Source of the DNA: Chrysogorgia sp. JL179-B06
Taxonomy: Eukaryota > Cnidaria > Anthozoa > Scleralcyonacea > Chrysogorgiidae
Assembly (NCBI GenBank): GCA_035772405.1
Contig: JAYKKM010000181.1
Span: 603,501 to 667,500 of the forward strand
Direction of reading: 5' to 3'
Length of the DNA stretch: 64,000 nt
Shown: positions 44,401 to 55,194 of the stretch, piece after piece
Position numbering within the stretch: the stretch's first letter is position 1
How the letters are laid out: every line of letters begins with the position of its first letter
Program-made: the position numbers and the translations under genes
The notes under the pieces: generated by a model
What the model was told of the DNA's origin: nothing
Seen by the model: the letters and a program-made list of their open reading frames with translations, nothing else
Databases searched by the model: none

Positions 44401-45477
44401 AAATCAAATGACAGGTACTAAACTGAAACACCAGAACAGGGTTGTGTTACCCCACATATATGATGTGTCATAAACATATACTTATTACTATGCCCTGTAT
44501 GGCTACGGTCTTAACCATGTAAAGCATTTCATTGATTATTGTAAATATTGAAGCACCCAGCTGTTCCATTTTGTAACCTAAACATGTTTTTATGTTGGGA
44601 GTTCGAATGCTAAATTTTAGCCTGAATGTTCTTAATCCATTAGGTTCTTACAATTATTATTAAACAAAATATTTATAAATATATACCTCGGGTTCAGATA
44701 TTTCTTGACCACCATTGCTCAAGAAATCCTATAAGGCATTCAGGAAGGTGAATAACATCAGGAAGACGATCTTCTTGTTGTTGTAGGGATAGAAATACTC
44801 TTTCCGATTGGCATTTGTAGTGCCATAAAACTCTTTGAGGAATTTAACCTGATTTTTTTTTCTTTTAAATTTCAATAAAAGAGTACTGATTTTTTTGACA
44901 GCTTAAAACTAATGTGATTTGTTCCTCCTTGTAAATATTTTCATCAGCTAAATAGCGACCGATGTCACGGATGATAGAAGATATTTTCGCCAACGATATT
45001 GGATTTTTGCATACTTTGTTGCAGAACTCGCAAGCGAATTGCTTATTACCTTCAACCTTACAACGTATATTAAGATAAAGATTAGCGATAATATTATGCC
45101 AAAAAACATAAATTAACATCTTCACGGTACAGCTGTATCTTAAAACAAAGTATCAGCTATACATAGGAAAAATAAGCTGCTTTGTTGAAACAACTTACCA
45201 ACGTTTCAGATTCGAACACTGATTCTCTTAGTTTAACAATAATCCAAACGTGTTCGTATCAGGTAGATATGCTTTGTTGAAACAAATCTTTCCTCGTCAT
45301 TAGAATATGAGTGCGCCCTTTAACGCACATATAAGGCACTGCCACTGAGGTTAATGACCCAACCGACATCTATTCCAACTTATACGAGAGCATGGAAATT
45401 ATTTACACAATTCTACAGTACAATATTTCGCACAGCTCATTCTTACCCATTTATCCTGCTACCTAATTCGCTCTTTT

Positions 45478-45849
45478 ATAGCCTATATGTTTGATCGAAA
45501 CTATGCACAGTCAAATGTCAACACCTATATATCAGCTTTGAGTTACTCTCACAAACTGTCTGGTTTGCCAGATCCAACGCGAGTATTCTACATCATTCAG
45601 ATGCTAAAAGGTTATGGGAGTAAGAAAGGTTGTAGAAAGGTAAATAATAGATAATCGATCGCCGATAATGCTACCTATCCTCAGAAGTTTGCTTGAGGTA
45701 CCCCCTCAAATCACAGGTTCTCATTACCAGATTTACCAATTTAGAATATTCTGTCAATTGGCATTTTTTGCATTCTTGAGGATTGGCGAAATCTTCATGT
45801 TGTCAGTCTATACAAATGCATCAACTCTCAAAAATGTACGATTCGAGTA
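45478..45849 (+). pseudogene. Tyrosine recombinase fragment
   Basis: The frame encodes SNVNTYISALSYSHKLSGL and TRVFYIIQMLKGYGSKKG, the helical N-terminal (SAM-like) part. After a frame slip near 45650 follow LPILRSLLEVPPQITGS and FRIFCQLAFFAFLRIGEI, where the Arg of FLRIGEI matches the first catalytic Arg of tyrosine recombinases. The remaining His/Arg and Tyr motifs are absent. In animals such domains belong to Crypton, DIRS or Ngaro elements or to their host-adopted relatives; the fragment cannot separate these. Confidence 0.65.
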
Positions 45850-46489
45850 ACCAGCTGGTAGTTGGCACAAAACTAACGTTTCTCGACTTCAAACATAATT
45901 ATAACAACCGTTAATTTACTTTAGTAGTCCTGAAACGTCAACCCAACTCTTGCAATATCGCATTCCTCCAGGGGCGGATTCAGACAGGTTTGGTCAGCTT
46001 TTAAAAACCTGTTCTAGTTATATATTTTAAAGCTGTAATTTAGAAATTTCTTTATAATTTTATATCATTTCTGACTTTATCATTATATTTTCAATTATAA
46101 TTATAATTCACCTTTTCAATATCCGGCGGTAATAACAATTTGCGTCCAGAAAGTCAGGGCAGGTAAACACGATCTCTTATGAAAGATGATCTCTTGCGCA
46201 ACACACACTTCGCGATTCTCGCAAACCTATTGATGAAGGCCCACGAGTCACTGGAAACCGGTCAGTGTTGTCCCCCGGTCAAGATGATTGGTTGAATATC
46301 GCAGCAAACCGCTCACAAACCTGTCGGACGAGCAGTAGTCGAAGGAAGTTTGCCAAGCGATTGCTAAGGTTGCGAAATATTTCACGCACAGCTTTCTTTC
46401 ATGGTTTCATGTCGGTTAAGAATGTTAATAAGGTTTTGTTTATTGCTCCTCCTTGGTAAGTTTTGTTTATACAGCGTCTGGTCGTCTTC

Positions 46490-46738
46490 AGTTATGGTTT
46501 ACTGGTAAATCGTAGTACTGTAGAGCTCTTTATTTATACTGTAATACTACGGCGAGTTATTGTTCGTCTTCGCTTTCGGTCATTCTCGACATCTCTGGAG
46601 ATATCGAGAAAAATCCTGGTCGTGGTGAGGATTTAGTGAGGACTGCGCGCAAACGATCTGCAATTACAATATCGCAAGTCAACGAAACCCCAAGCAAACG
46701 GATTGTATTGGCGGAAAAGAATTGCGACGCTAAATGAC
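46490..46738 (+). pseudogene. N-terminal retroelement fragment with 2A-like peptide
   Basis: A frame ending at a TGA near 46738 encodes a hydrophobic stretch (YCSSSLSVILDIS) followed by GDIEKNPGR (46597-46623) and a Lys/Arg/Ser-rich tail. D-I-E-x-N-P-G is the 2A core; the last residue is Arg (CGT) where 2A needs Pro. The hydrophobic-plus-2A N-terminus is the layout seen in some LINEs. Nothing else of the element is recognisable. Confidence 0.45.
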
Positions 46739-46837
46739 ATTGGATTATATCGGTTTCCTAATGCACAAAATCTGTCTCATATTTATATACGACTTATGGG
46801 ATAGAAAAGTTAAGGATAGCGAGTTGGGGCTAGATTA

Positions 46838-47280
46838 TAGAATACCCTGCCACTTGTATTATTATCTATGAAACTCGTGTTGCCTTGGTCCGTGGTCCGC
46901 AGTCATAAATGTGTGCTACCGTGGTCAGCACTGTCAGTGGTATACAATAACTCATAAATTAATTTATGCAAGTTAAGGTAATGCCTGTAAAAAATGCGCA
47001 ATTGTTAACTATGCAGATAATTTGAGTTTGACTTTTAGCCTATTTTCACAGTATGACAATTGATAAATTAAAAAAAAATCAAGAAATTAGTTCGACAGTC
47101 TTTGTAAATTCGATTAGTTCAACTTAATTTCTAATTTCCTATTCAAGGTTCAGGTAAAGTTGTTCTATTACAAAAGGGCTAGGTTCTAGAATACCCCGCC
47201 ATAGCGGTGTGTAAAATTGTGTTTGCGTGGTCCATGGTCCGTAGTCCAAATTTGGGTGATTAATTACTTCATGTAATTAC
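46838..47280. repeat. Two direct copies of a TAGAATACCC-type end
   Basis: About 46838-46930 and 47189-47280 start TAGAATACCCYGCCA and share TGGTCCRTGGTCCGYAGTC. They are related to the TIR of the element at 39250-39471. Confidence 0.55.
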
Positions 47281-47760
47281 TTCATGTTAAAGTTATAACC
47301 GAGTATAAGGAGAAGTGATCCCAAAACTAGCGTACTTAGATAATCGGCGGCATGTTTGTATATATCTTAATACGTTGAAAAGGAAGCATCTCAAAGAAGC
47401 CTTGAAGCTTCGCGCGCTTTCGATATTTTTGTTCGTTGCATTTGGTATGTATGTTTAGGTTACGAACTTACAATAAATATCAATGTTACAAGACAATCAG
47501 GAATCCAATCTATTTATTATTTTCATGTTAGGGACCGATCATTATTTATGGCAGGGGTGGGGGCCGAAGAGAAAATGGTGGGGTAACTGAAAATTTTACT
47601 TGTAGTTAGGTGGGGTAACCAAAAAATATATATTGGCTGAGGTGGGGTAAAACAATATATTATCAATTTTAATAAATATGGTTTTAACCAAATGTTTAAA
47701 ACTGTTTTGTCAACAACCGTCATATCTTGCATAAAAATACTACAGAATGTTGAATATTAC

Positions 47761-47830
47761 TATATACATATATACACATATACACATATACACATACACA
47801 CATACACACACACATACACACATACGCACA
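47761..47830. repeat. (ATACAC)n/(CATA)n microsatellite
   Basis: Alternating ATACACATAT and ACACACAT units. Confidence 0.8.
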
Positions 47831-47902
47831 AAGGCCATGTTGTGGGGACTGTAGACTTGGTTGTGGGGACAATTTTACACATCATGTTATGGGGACATGT
47901 GT

Positions 47903-48175
47903 AAAAAAAATTAACATACCCTGTTATGAGGACTTCGTTTACACACAAGTTCGTAACGTTGTGGGGACTTCTTTTACACCACTTTATGTGACCAGTCTAA
48001 AAACATTAACATACCGAGTTATGGGGACATTTTTTACACACGTTTCTTTACGTTGTGGGGACCGCACTGTGGGAGGTTGTGTAAAAAAGATTAACATACG
48101 CTGTTGTGGGAACGTTTTTTACACACAGATTCGCGAAATAGCGTTAATGGGGACCTATGTGGAACAAGGTTTGTT
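47903..48175. repeat. Three diverged tandem copies, about 80-100 bases
   Basis: Units begin TAAAAA..ATTAACATAC (about 47904, 47998 and 48084), then TTATG.GGAC, then TTTTTTACACAC, then GTTGTGGGGAC. No ORF. Confidence 0.65.
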
Positions 48176-48760
48176 TTGAGTTGTTGGCACTAAATATAAC
48201 AAATTCATGAAACAAAAACAAAAAAGTGACGTTTAAATCACTCTAATAATATTTTCATTTTAGTAGCATATTTTTATTTTATTGAGCACTCATTCAACAG
48301 CTTACTATTATTGTTTAGCAAAAATAGGCATAATATGGCTTTGTAGGTAATATATTGTATAAAATTGTTCTCAATTTTGTGACTCAACTAACGTTGAATT
48401 TGGGAATTATTATGTCAACAATCTAAACCAATCGTTTTTAACATGAAGTACGCGTGTTGGGATATCATTCCGAGCCGAGTTACGGCTTAGTTGACCAAGT
48501 TAATAAGCTAAACCAAGGCTTATGCATGAGTCAATTCCAAACTTGACCACCCCCCCGGGAGACTACACTGCCATCGCAGAGCTATGTATCTAACAGACTG
48601 GGCGGGCAGTCAACTTTTGATGACGTTTTGTGACGTTTGCGTGATTTTTGGAGGCGCGTGATATTTGCGAGTGCAACTGCAAGCTTCGCCATATTGCATT
48701 TGTTGTGCAACTGTAAGCTTGTGTTTTGTGTTAGCTTGTATCACAGGGAGGCTTGTATCA
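48176..48760. other. No gene seen
   Basis: AT-rich. At 48524 a single end of the CATGAGTCAATTCCAAACTT MITE family is present. Confidence 0.5.
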
Positions 48761-49181
48761 CGCCTGTGATGTGTTTCTCTGTTTTATTCTATATTATGGA
48801 AATTCTGATGTTTTATAATTAATATTGAAAGAAAGCGGCGCTTATGAGACCGCACGCGCGGTACGGCGGTAATTTGAAACTCGAACTCCAGCTGTCACTG
48901 GGCACTGAAATCTGAGACGATGAACACTCATGTGCGGGACAGCGGGGCACGCGTATGGTGCATGGCGCCCAGTGACAGCTGTTTTGAGTTTCAAATGACC
49001 GCGCATGCAATTATCGTCTCAGCTTTCAGTGATCGTCACGCGTATTCACGTGGCACCAGTTTCAAATTACCGCCGTGCCGCGGTCTCATAAGCGCCGCTT
49101 TCTTTCAATATTAAATATAAAACATCAGAATTTCCATAATATAGAATAAAATAGAAAAACAGAGAAACACATCACAGGCGT
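48761..49181. mobile_element. 420-base foldback element
   Basis: Arms of about 110 bases: CGCCTGTGATGTGTTTCTCT at the left is mirrored by AGAGAAACACATCACAGGCG at the right, with GAAAGAAAGCGGCGCTTATG and its complement further in. A second inner inverted pair (CCAGCTGTCACTGGGC / GCCCAGTGACAGCTG) lies in the GC-rich centre. No ORF. Confidence 0.85.
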
Positions 49182-50460
49182 CAGAGTTGGGCTCTCTGTG
49201 CTTGTATTCGAGTGAGTGTTCGAAACAGTAAAGACAAGGTAAGAACTAATTTAGTAGTGTGTATTTATTAGTTATATTTTATGATAACGTAAAAAGCGCG
49301 GTCGTTTGTTTTATCCCTCAGTAGACACATGTACGCATTGCGTACCTATTTTTACAGTATTCCCGGGGGATTTGACCCAAGCTAAGACCGCAAAGGACTA
49401 TGGGTGTAAATGTTTCTTGGTAAGTATGGATGAGTTTGAAGGGAAAGAAATACGCTGAACACCTACTTCGAAGACATAAACATACATCGGGCACTATTAT
49501 ACAACCGTAACTACCGCAAAGCCTTGCTTTCATAAATTGCCGCCATATTTGCTTTGCACTAAAACTCGGAGCCAATCAAAACACAGAAGACTGAAACGGC
49601 AACTTACGAGCGGTGGTCATACGCCATCTTGATTTACTGTTTAGGAGCGAGAAAAAAGAATATGAGAAATCTATGCTTGAGTTTTTCCATTTTCGAAAAC
49701 AAGACCGCTTTGGCGATTGCTGAACAATTCAGGTAAGAATCTATGAATGTGATGATGCGAATTAAGGGCTTGTTTTAGATAGTTTCAGCAGAGTCAGGTA
49801 CTCCATTGTCGCTTGTAGAAGTGTGCATATAAATATAATGTATCAGTTTATATCAGTTATGTCAGACTCTCCGCCTGACTCATCGGTTTTATATAAGGGA
49901 CACGATTATAGCAATTTTGTATATTTATGCTTTTATAGTCATTCGACAAATATGTATCCGATATCTTGCGGGTACAATGATCCATCGCTCTGATGTGTGA
50001 TATGTGTATTTTCTCAATATCTGGAACAGTGTTTAAATATGCCAAATTATATCCGCAAATTCACAATATTACAGTTAATATTGTGAATTTGCGTTCATAA
50101 AATTCATTAAACAACAACAACGAGAAATACATGTACTGCAATTTCATCCTTCATTCTCCTCAATGACTTTATCTTTGAAGAATTGCCAATGTATGTCTGT
50201 TTATATTTCAGGTTTCCTATACATGTAGATAGCCTGTTGTCATCCTGTTACTCAACCATATCAATTTATATTGAAGCTGGTTGGTTATTACTCACAAGGA
50301 CAAATAATTATGAAACACAAATACCCATTTCAAACATAATTTTAGATTGTGGTTTATAAAATAATTTTACTCTATGGAGACCGGAATGACGTCAGTAACT
50401 AATGAGAATTTGCATATTTATCCAAAGTATAAGAAATTGTTTCTAAATTATTTTATAAAA
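49182..50460. other. No gene seen
   Basis: AT-rich, no convincing coding or RNA feature. A short hairpin (ATTCACAATATTA / TAATATTGTGAAT) lies near 50058-50092. Confidence 0.5.
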
Positions 50461-50464
50461 ATAA

Positions 50465-50638
50465 TAGAATACGTTTGCTTGGGTCTCTATAACGTGATCG
50501 AAACCCTCGTGAAGTAATAAAAACACTCGAGAAGTTGGGTAAGTACTCGGCTCGTGCTTCTCCCTACACTTCTCTCGTGTTTTTATTACGTCACTCGGGT
50601 TTCGATAACGTTATAGAGACACGGGCAAACGTATTCTA
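50465..50638. mobile_element. 174-base hairpin MITE
   Basis: TAGAATACGTTTGC is mirrored by GCAAACGTATTCTA. Inverted similarity continues through GTCTCTATAACGT, CGAAACCC and TAATAAAAACAC. Confidence 0.8.
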
Positions 50639-50648
50639 CTGTTTAAAT

Positions 50649-50855
50649 AATGCACGAGTCAATTCCAAACTTGACCATAGTGTTCTCAGGAGTCCAAAAT
50701 GTTCCTGCTAAGCAATGCACCGGCAGAGGGGAAGTGACCCATCAGTTTTACCCTGTGGCTGGAAATTAGCACTATATTTCTTAAAAAAATCAAATACCTG
50801 TACCCTGGTCCTTTCTGGGGATTGTGATGTCAAGTTTGGAATTTACTGATGCATA
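50649..50855. mobile_element. MITE, TGAGTCAATTCCAAACTTG family
   Basis: Left end TGCACGAGTCAATTCCAAAC, right end GTCAAGTTTGGAATTTACTG followed by ATGCAT. A second copy's right part lies at 52040-52204 and a lone left end at 48524. The body shares CATCAGTTTTACCC.GTGGC and TTTCTTAAAAAAATCA between copies. Confidence 0.65.
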
Positions 50856-52039
50856 AAGTCTTAAGTAAGTTAAGATGTAAGATCATAAGTATGCTAAATT
50901 ATAAAAGCCTGTATTTGCACGGTTACACCAAATAAGGTTACTTGTACAATAGCATTTTTGAAAGCCTCTCAATATTTTTTTTAAATTGTGTACCAATTAC
51001 CTTGTATTCATTTGCAATAGTTTATGGAACAGTATGTTATGTCTATATAATAGCATATTACTTGTAGAATTTCCTGAGTTTACTACAATCCTTGTTTATT
51101 TCCCTCATGCCTGAATAGAACTGTTTGCTATAAGTTAAGAGCTTACTTATAATATATATTATATAAAAAAATAAGAAATCTTCCATGGCAAGTGATGGAA
51201 AACTACACCTTAAAATTCAGGTGTTTCCTTGTACCATACATTTACACAAATCTTCTAGTACGAGAACAAGGCCTGGATTAACTGATTAACACCATACCGG
51301 GCCCAGGCCATAAATTTTTTGGAGCACCTGTTTTATGAAAACTCATTTTTAAGGATGTCTGGGACAAACCTTGTACCCAGTCCCAAACACCCTACCAGGT
51401 ATAGCCTCCCTTCCCCACTAAAGATAGGCATGGGCTCCAAAAATTTGGAAATGAAATAGCACTATTTTAACAGAATGAAAAACAATTAGAGCTATATTGC
51501 TGCAACAAGTCCTACACAATACTATTGCACTAATGCAAACATGTCACACACTTATACTACAGCTGAAACAGGTTCAGTTACTGTTGTAACATCAAAGGAG
51601 TAAACTGTGTGCTGCCTCTCAACATCATACAAAGTTTGACATAAAGGAAACCCACATTGGCAAAATCTGCAAACATTTATATTAATTAAAATCTATAGCT
51701 TCTACTACATGTGTGTAGAAGATCACCAATGTATGGTCAATTATATTGATGACATTCTTCATTTGCCAACTTTATACCGGTCGTACTTTATACCAGTCGT
51801 ACCTTTACCTTCAGTACTGCATAACTGATGAGATCTTGCATTATGATCAGTAGTTACTCACTACTACTTTCACATTGTAACAAAATCCTTCAATTAAATC
51901 CCAAATTTCCTGAGTTGTTATGTGTCTCACCTATTCACTTTCTATGTGATTTGATCATTGTTTATACCATAGCCATAAAATACTTTTCATTAGTGATACA
52001 TGTATGCAGTGAGTACCTATTTTTACATACATTTTTTAT
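50856..52039. other. No gene seen
   Basis: AT-rich, no convincing coding or RNA feature. Confidence 0.5.
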
Positions 52040-52204
52040 GTTGACTGATGTGCTCCCGGTGGGGAATTTGTCACCTATTTACTGCCCAGGGGAGGGGAAA
52101 TGGCCCATCAGTTTTACCCCGTGGCCGGGAATTAGCACCATATTTCTTAAAAAAATCACATACCCAGGGAGGAATGGTCAAGTTTGGAATTGACTCATGC
52201 ATTA
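52040..52204. mobile_element. Second MITE copy, right part
   Basis: Shares CCATCAGTTTTACCCCGTGG and the inverted right end TGGTCAAGTTTGGAATTGAC with the element at 50649-50855. Confidence 0.6.
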
Positions 52205-53947
52205 CAAACAAACCACTTAATTTGACGTTGACATTACATAGTCAAAAATTTCAACAGGAATGAAACTCCGTCTGGAATTACAAGTCCAAACAACAAATGG
52301 CGCAGCGGATCAGACACATACCCTCAGAGGAAAATGTGAATAAATAAAATATAGATACACAGTAAATATTGCCTGTTAAGAACCTTCCACCTATAAGAAC
52401 CACAGATGAATTTAAGAACTTTGTGCCCCTAAGTGTCAGGAACATGTTTGAGCCTGATATTAGAAATAAGTCATAGGGAGATCACTTAGTTTTGAGACAA
52501 GGAAAAGGGGGATCATTTAGCTATGTCTAGGCAAAAGAGGGGGTGTACAGAATCTCTGGTGAAGTTTTATTGGACAATTGGCACAGGAAAAAATTTAAGG
52601 AAAGGATTCTAATTTTCTTTAATGCTAATAGCGTTTGTACCTGTCAATCTGTGGTGTAGCGGTTGCCCCAATGATCTCCAAGAATGCTCTCGCGAAAAGT
52701 TTAAATCCGTGGAGAAACTTGAATGGGAGGGGGTATAATTGTTTTAAGTCCAAATGAGTATAATTTCCTCTGTATATACCCTATACATACTTATATATAC
52801 GACTTGTTTATGTTCTGGTTTCATAACAGCAAAGTTGTGCAACTGATGGCTTTCATTTTCTCTTAAATACTACCCTAAAAATCCAAAATTTTCTGGAGCA
52901 TTCCTCAAACCCCCCTACAGGATTGTCTCCCTTTGGCATTGCAGCTCCTTTGCCACTGCTGTCAATAAAAAAAAACACTCAATGGATACACGTACATGCA
53001 TTTTTTAAAAGGTCAATTCAAGCAATTAACCGCCTGTTTCCACTAGCCCAAAGGACATTACGACATGACTGCTTCAAAAGTTAATAGTCAGATATTCAGG
53101 TTCACTAGCTTTGGGTTGGAGAGTTCCTACATCCTGAACATAATTGATAGTTTGACATTTTATTTTTAATAAAATAATTTAAAAAGTGTTTGTCTCGGAC
53201 ACTGGCAGTAAATTTAATAAACATGAGCCAACATCACTATTTAGAACAACAACAACATCATATTTTTCATTTACAATATGATTTATAACTTATATGTAGT
53301 CAACATCATGAGCCATTATTAGTCAGCGTAATGTGTTGACTATCTGAGAAGTCATAATACTGCATGTCAGATGTTGTTGAATATATATTTGATTTTATGT
53401 ATCAATTTTGAACTGTATATCTAGTGTATCTTTTTGAGAATTTAATATTTGTTTTAATACGCAAATATCTACTAGACAAACAACGATCACACGAAATATT
53501 GCAGTCTAACAGGGGGGACACATAGTTAGGGGATCACATAACATCAGTTCTTGTCAAAAGAAAATCCTCCTACCCCCGATGATAAATAATGAGTAGTCCG
53601 TTAGTTTAAATATATACTGTAGAAAAATGTTAAATATTGTCAATATTATATTGCAATATTATATTGCAATTATTTATTTAAAATAATTTGTGATCGCTGA
53701 TTGGCTAACAGCCAACGGTGAAATTGTCATATCAACTCATTGCCCTACCAAATATGGAGTTGTGACATCAATGGTGCAATATGACAAAAGATTATTGCAC
53801 GATTGACGTCACCTGGTGCAATATGAAAAACTAATATTGCACGCTATGACGTTTTTTCCAACGATGCAGTTGTTAAATAGTTGATAAAGTTAATCTTTTA
53901 AATAAATAATAAAACAATTATTGAATTCGGTTTTCGCATTACATGTA
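52205..53947. other. No gene seen
   Basis: AT-rich. The last 300 bases (from about 53650) probably belong to the MITE whose hairpin is at 53948-54040: TTGCAATATTATATTGC and TGCAATATGA repeats. Confidence 0.45.
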
Positions 53948-54040
53948 TATGAAGAATTATCAAGGCCGAAGTTTGTGTTATCCGCCTCAGCCTTCGGCTT
54001 CGGCAGATAACACAAACTTCGGGCTTGATAATTCTTCATA
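53948..54040. mobile_element. Hairpin core of a MITE family
   Basis: ATATGAAGAATTATCAAG and GAAGTTTGTGTTATC are mirrored around the centre CTCAGCCTTCGGCTTCGG. A related hairpin lies at about 32470-32575. Confidence 0.8.
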
Positions 54041-54239
54041 TCATGCTCAACCTCATTCAACAATTGATAAATATTGACTACGGTAATTTAATTTATTAAA
54101 CTCATTGTTTAGTTTATAAAAACCTAACAATCTGATTTTTTGTTAGATATCAAATGTATAAGAACCTATCCCAGGTTGATTTGGTAATATGTTTTCATTT
54201 TTCAATGTTTACTGCAAGGCACCATCTGCAAAACCGTCT

Positions 54240-54375
54240 CACAATGGTGTTTCTATTTCAAGTCCTCACAACAAACGATGCAAGAAATTACCCTGGAACT
54301 CTTGCAGGAAAATGTCAAGAATTACAACAATGGGAGAATCAGACAGACAGACAGACAGACAGACAGAGTAGTCTC
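54240..54375 (+). repeat. Isolated diverged satellite monomer with (CAGA)n
   Basis: Shares GGTGTTTCTATTTCAAGTCC, CACAACAAACGATGCAAGAA and the CAGACAGA run with the 193-base monomers of the array beyond 57700, but with many substitutions. Confidence 0.7.
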
Positions 54376-54407
54376 ACAAGGAAAGTACGAGTGGCGTTTG
54401 CTGTTAA

Positions 54408-54935
54408 AGGGAAATGGCAATAAAAATTTTCTTTGTCTCATTTGAAAGAACATTTAAAATAATATATGAAGACCTTTTAAAATTTCCCCGTAACTTCCTT
54501 AATTTTTGAAATATCTGTGAACAAAAATATCTGCAATCCGCCATCTTGTTTTATAATTAGATCTAATTAAGTGACGTCAAAACCAGGGAAAACATTCTAA
54601 AAGTTGTAAATAATTGTTAAAATATCAGTGGAATGCGTTCAAATAGATTGCTAGTTCACTTAAAAGTATACAACACCCAAAACAACTACGATTTAGCATC
54701 TATAATGACTCGATAATTGCTGATATAAAAAACATTTCTACCCTGGTTGTGACGTCACGCATATCCAAGGATGGTTATGCATATCCAAGATGGCGGAATG
54801 TTCAATGTTCTTTGTTAAAAAGAAGTGAAATATTTACAGAACCAAGAACGATATGGAAAATCTGTAAAAGGTCTTCATATATAATTTTAAAAGTTCTTTC
54901 AAATAAGATAAACTTAATTTTTATTGCCATTTCCT
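54408..54935. mobile_element. 528-base TTAA-flanked TIR element
   Basis: AGGGAAATGGCAATAAAAAT at the left and ATTTTTATTGCCATTTCCT at the right are inverted, with about 90 bases of recognisable arms. TTAA flanks both sides (54404-54407, 54936-54939), as for piggyBac or Kolobok. No ORF of note. Confidence 0.8.
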
Positions 54936-54978
54936 TTAAAGCGCTGCCTCTCATCAATAGTTAAACCAGGTTGGACGA

Positions 54979-55020
54979 GGTTGGCTTAGTCCTTGGATGG
55001 GTGACCATCTGGGAATCGCC
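54979..55020 (+). repeat. 5S rRNA-like fragment
   Basis: GGCTTAGTCCTTGGATGGGT followed by GACCATCTGGGAATCGCCC closely follows the internal control region and 3' part of animal 5S rRNA (TTAGTACTTGGATGGG, GACC.CCTGGGAATACC). Too short and mutated for a gene; probably a 5S-derived SINE head or pseudogene. Confidence 0.6.
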
Positions 55021-55194
55021 CGATTGTCGAGCAACTAGTCCCTGGGACAAAATTAAAATAAACCAATCACATAACGTTATTTTATTTTCCTTTTCTGACA
55101 TGTCCCCTCGTGTGTCCTCAACAAGGGAAATGTCCCCGCGACATGCCCACGCGATTTGTCGCCAAGCTCAAAAATTTGTGTTTCTAATATTTAT

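Noticed and set aside
52645..52735. tRNA gene (GGTGTAGCGGTTGCCCC with a later AGTTTAAATCC)
   Set aside because: Box A and box B are only approximate, and I could not pair acceptor or T stems.
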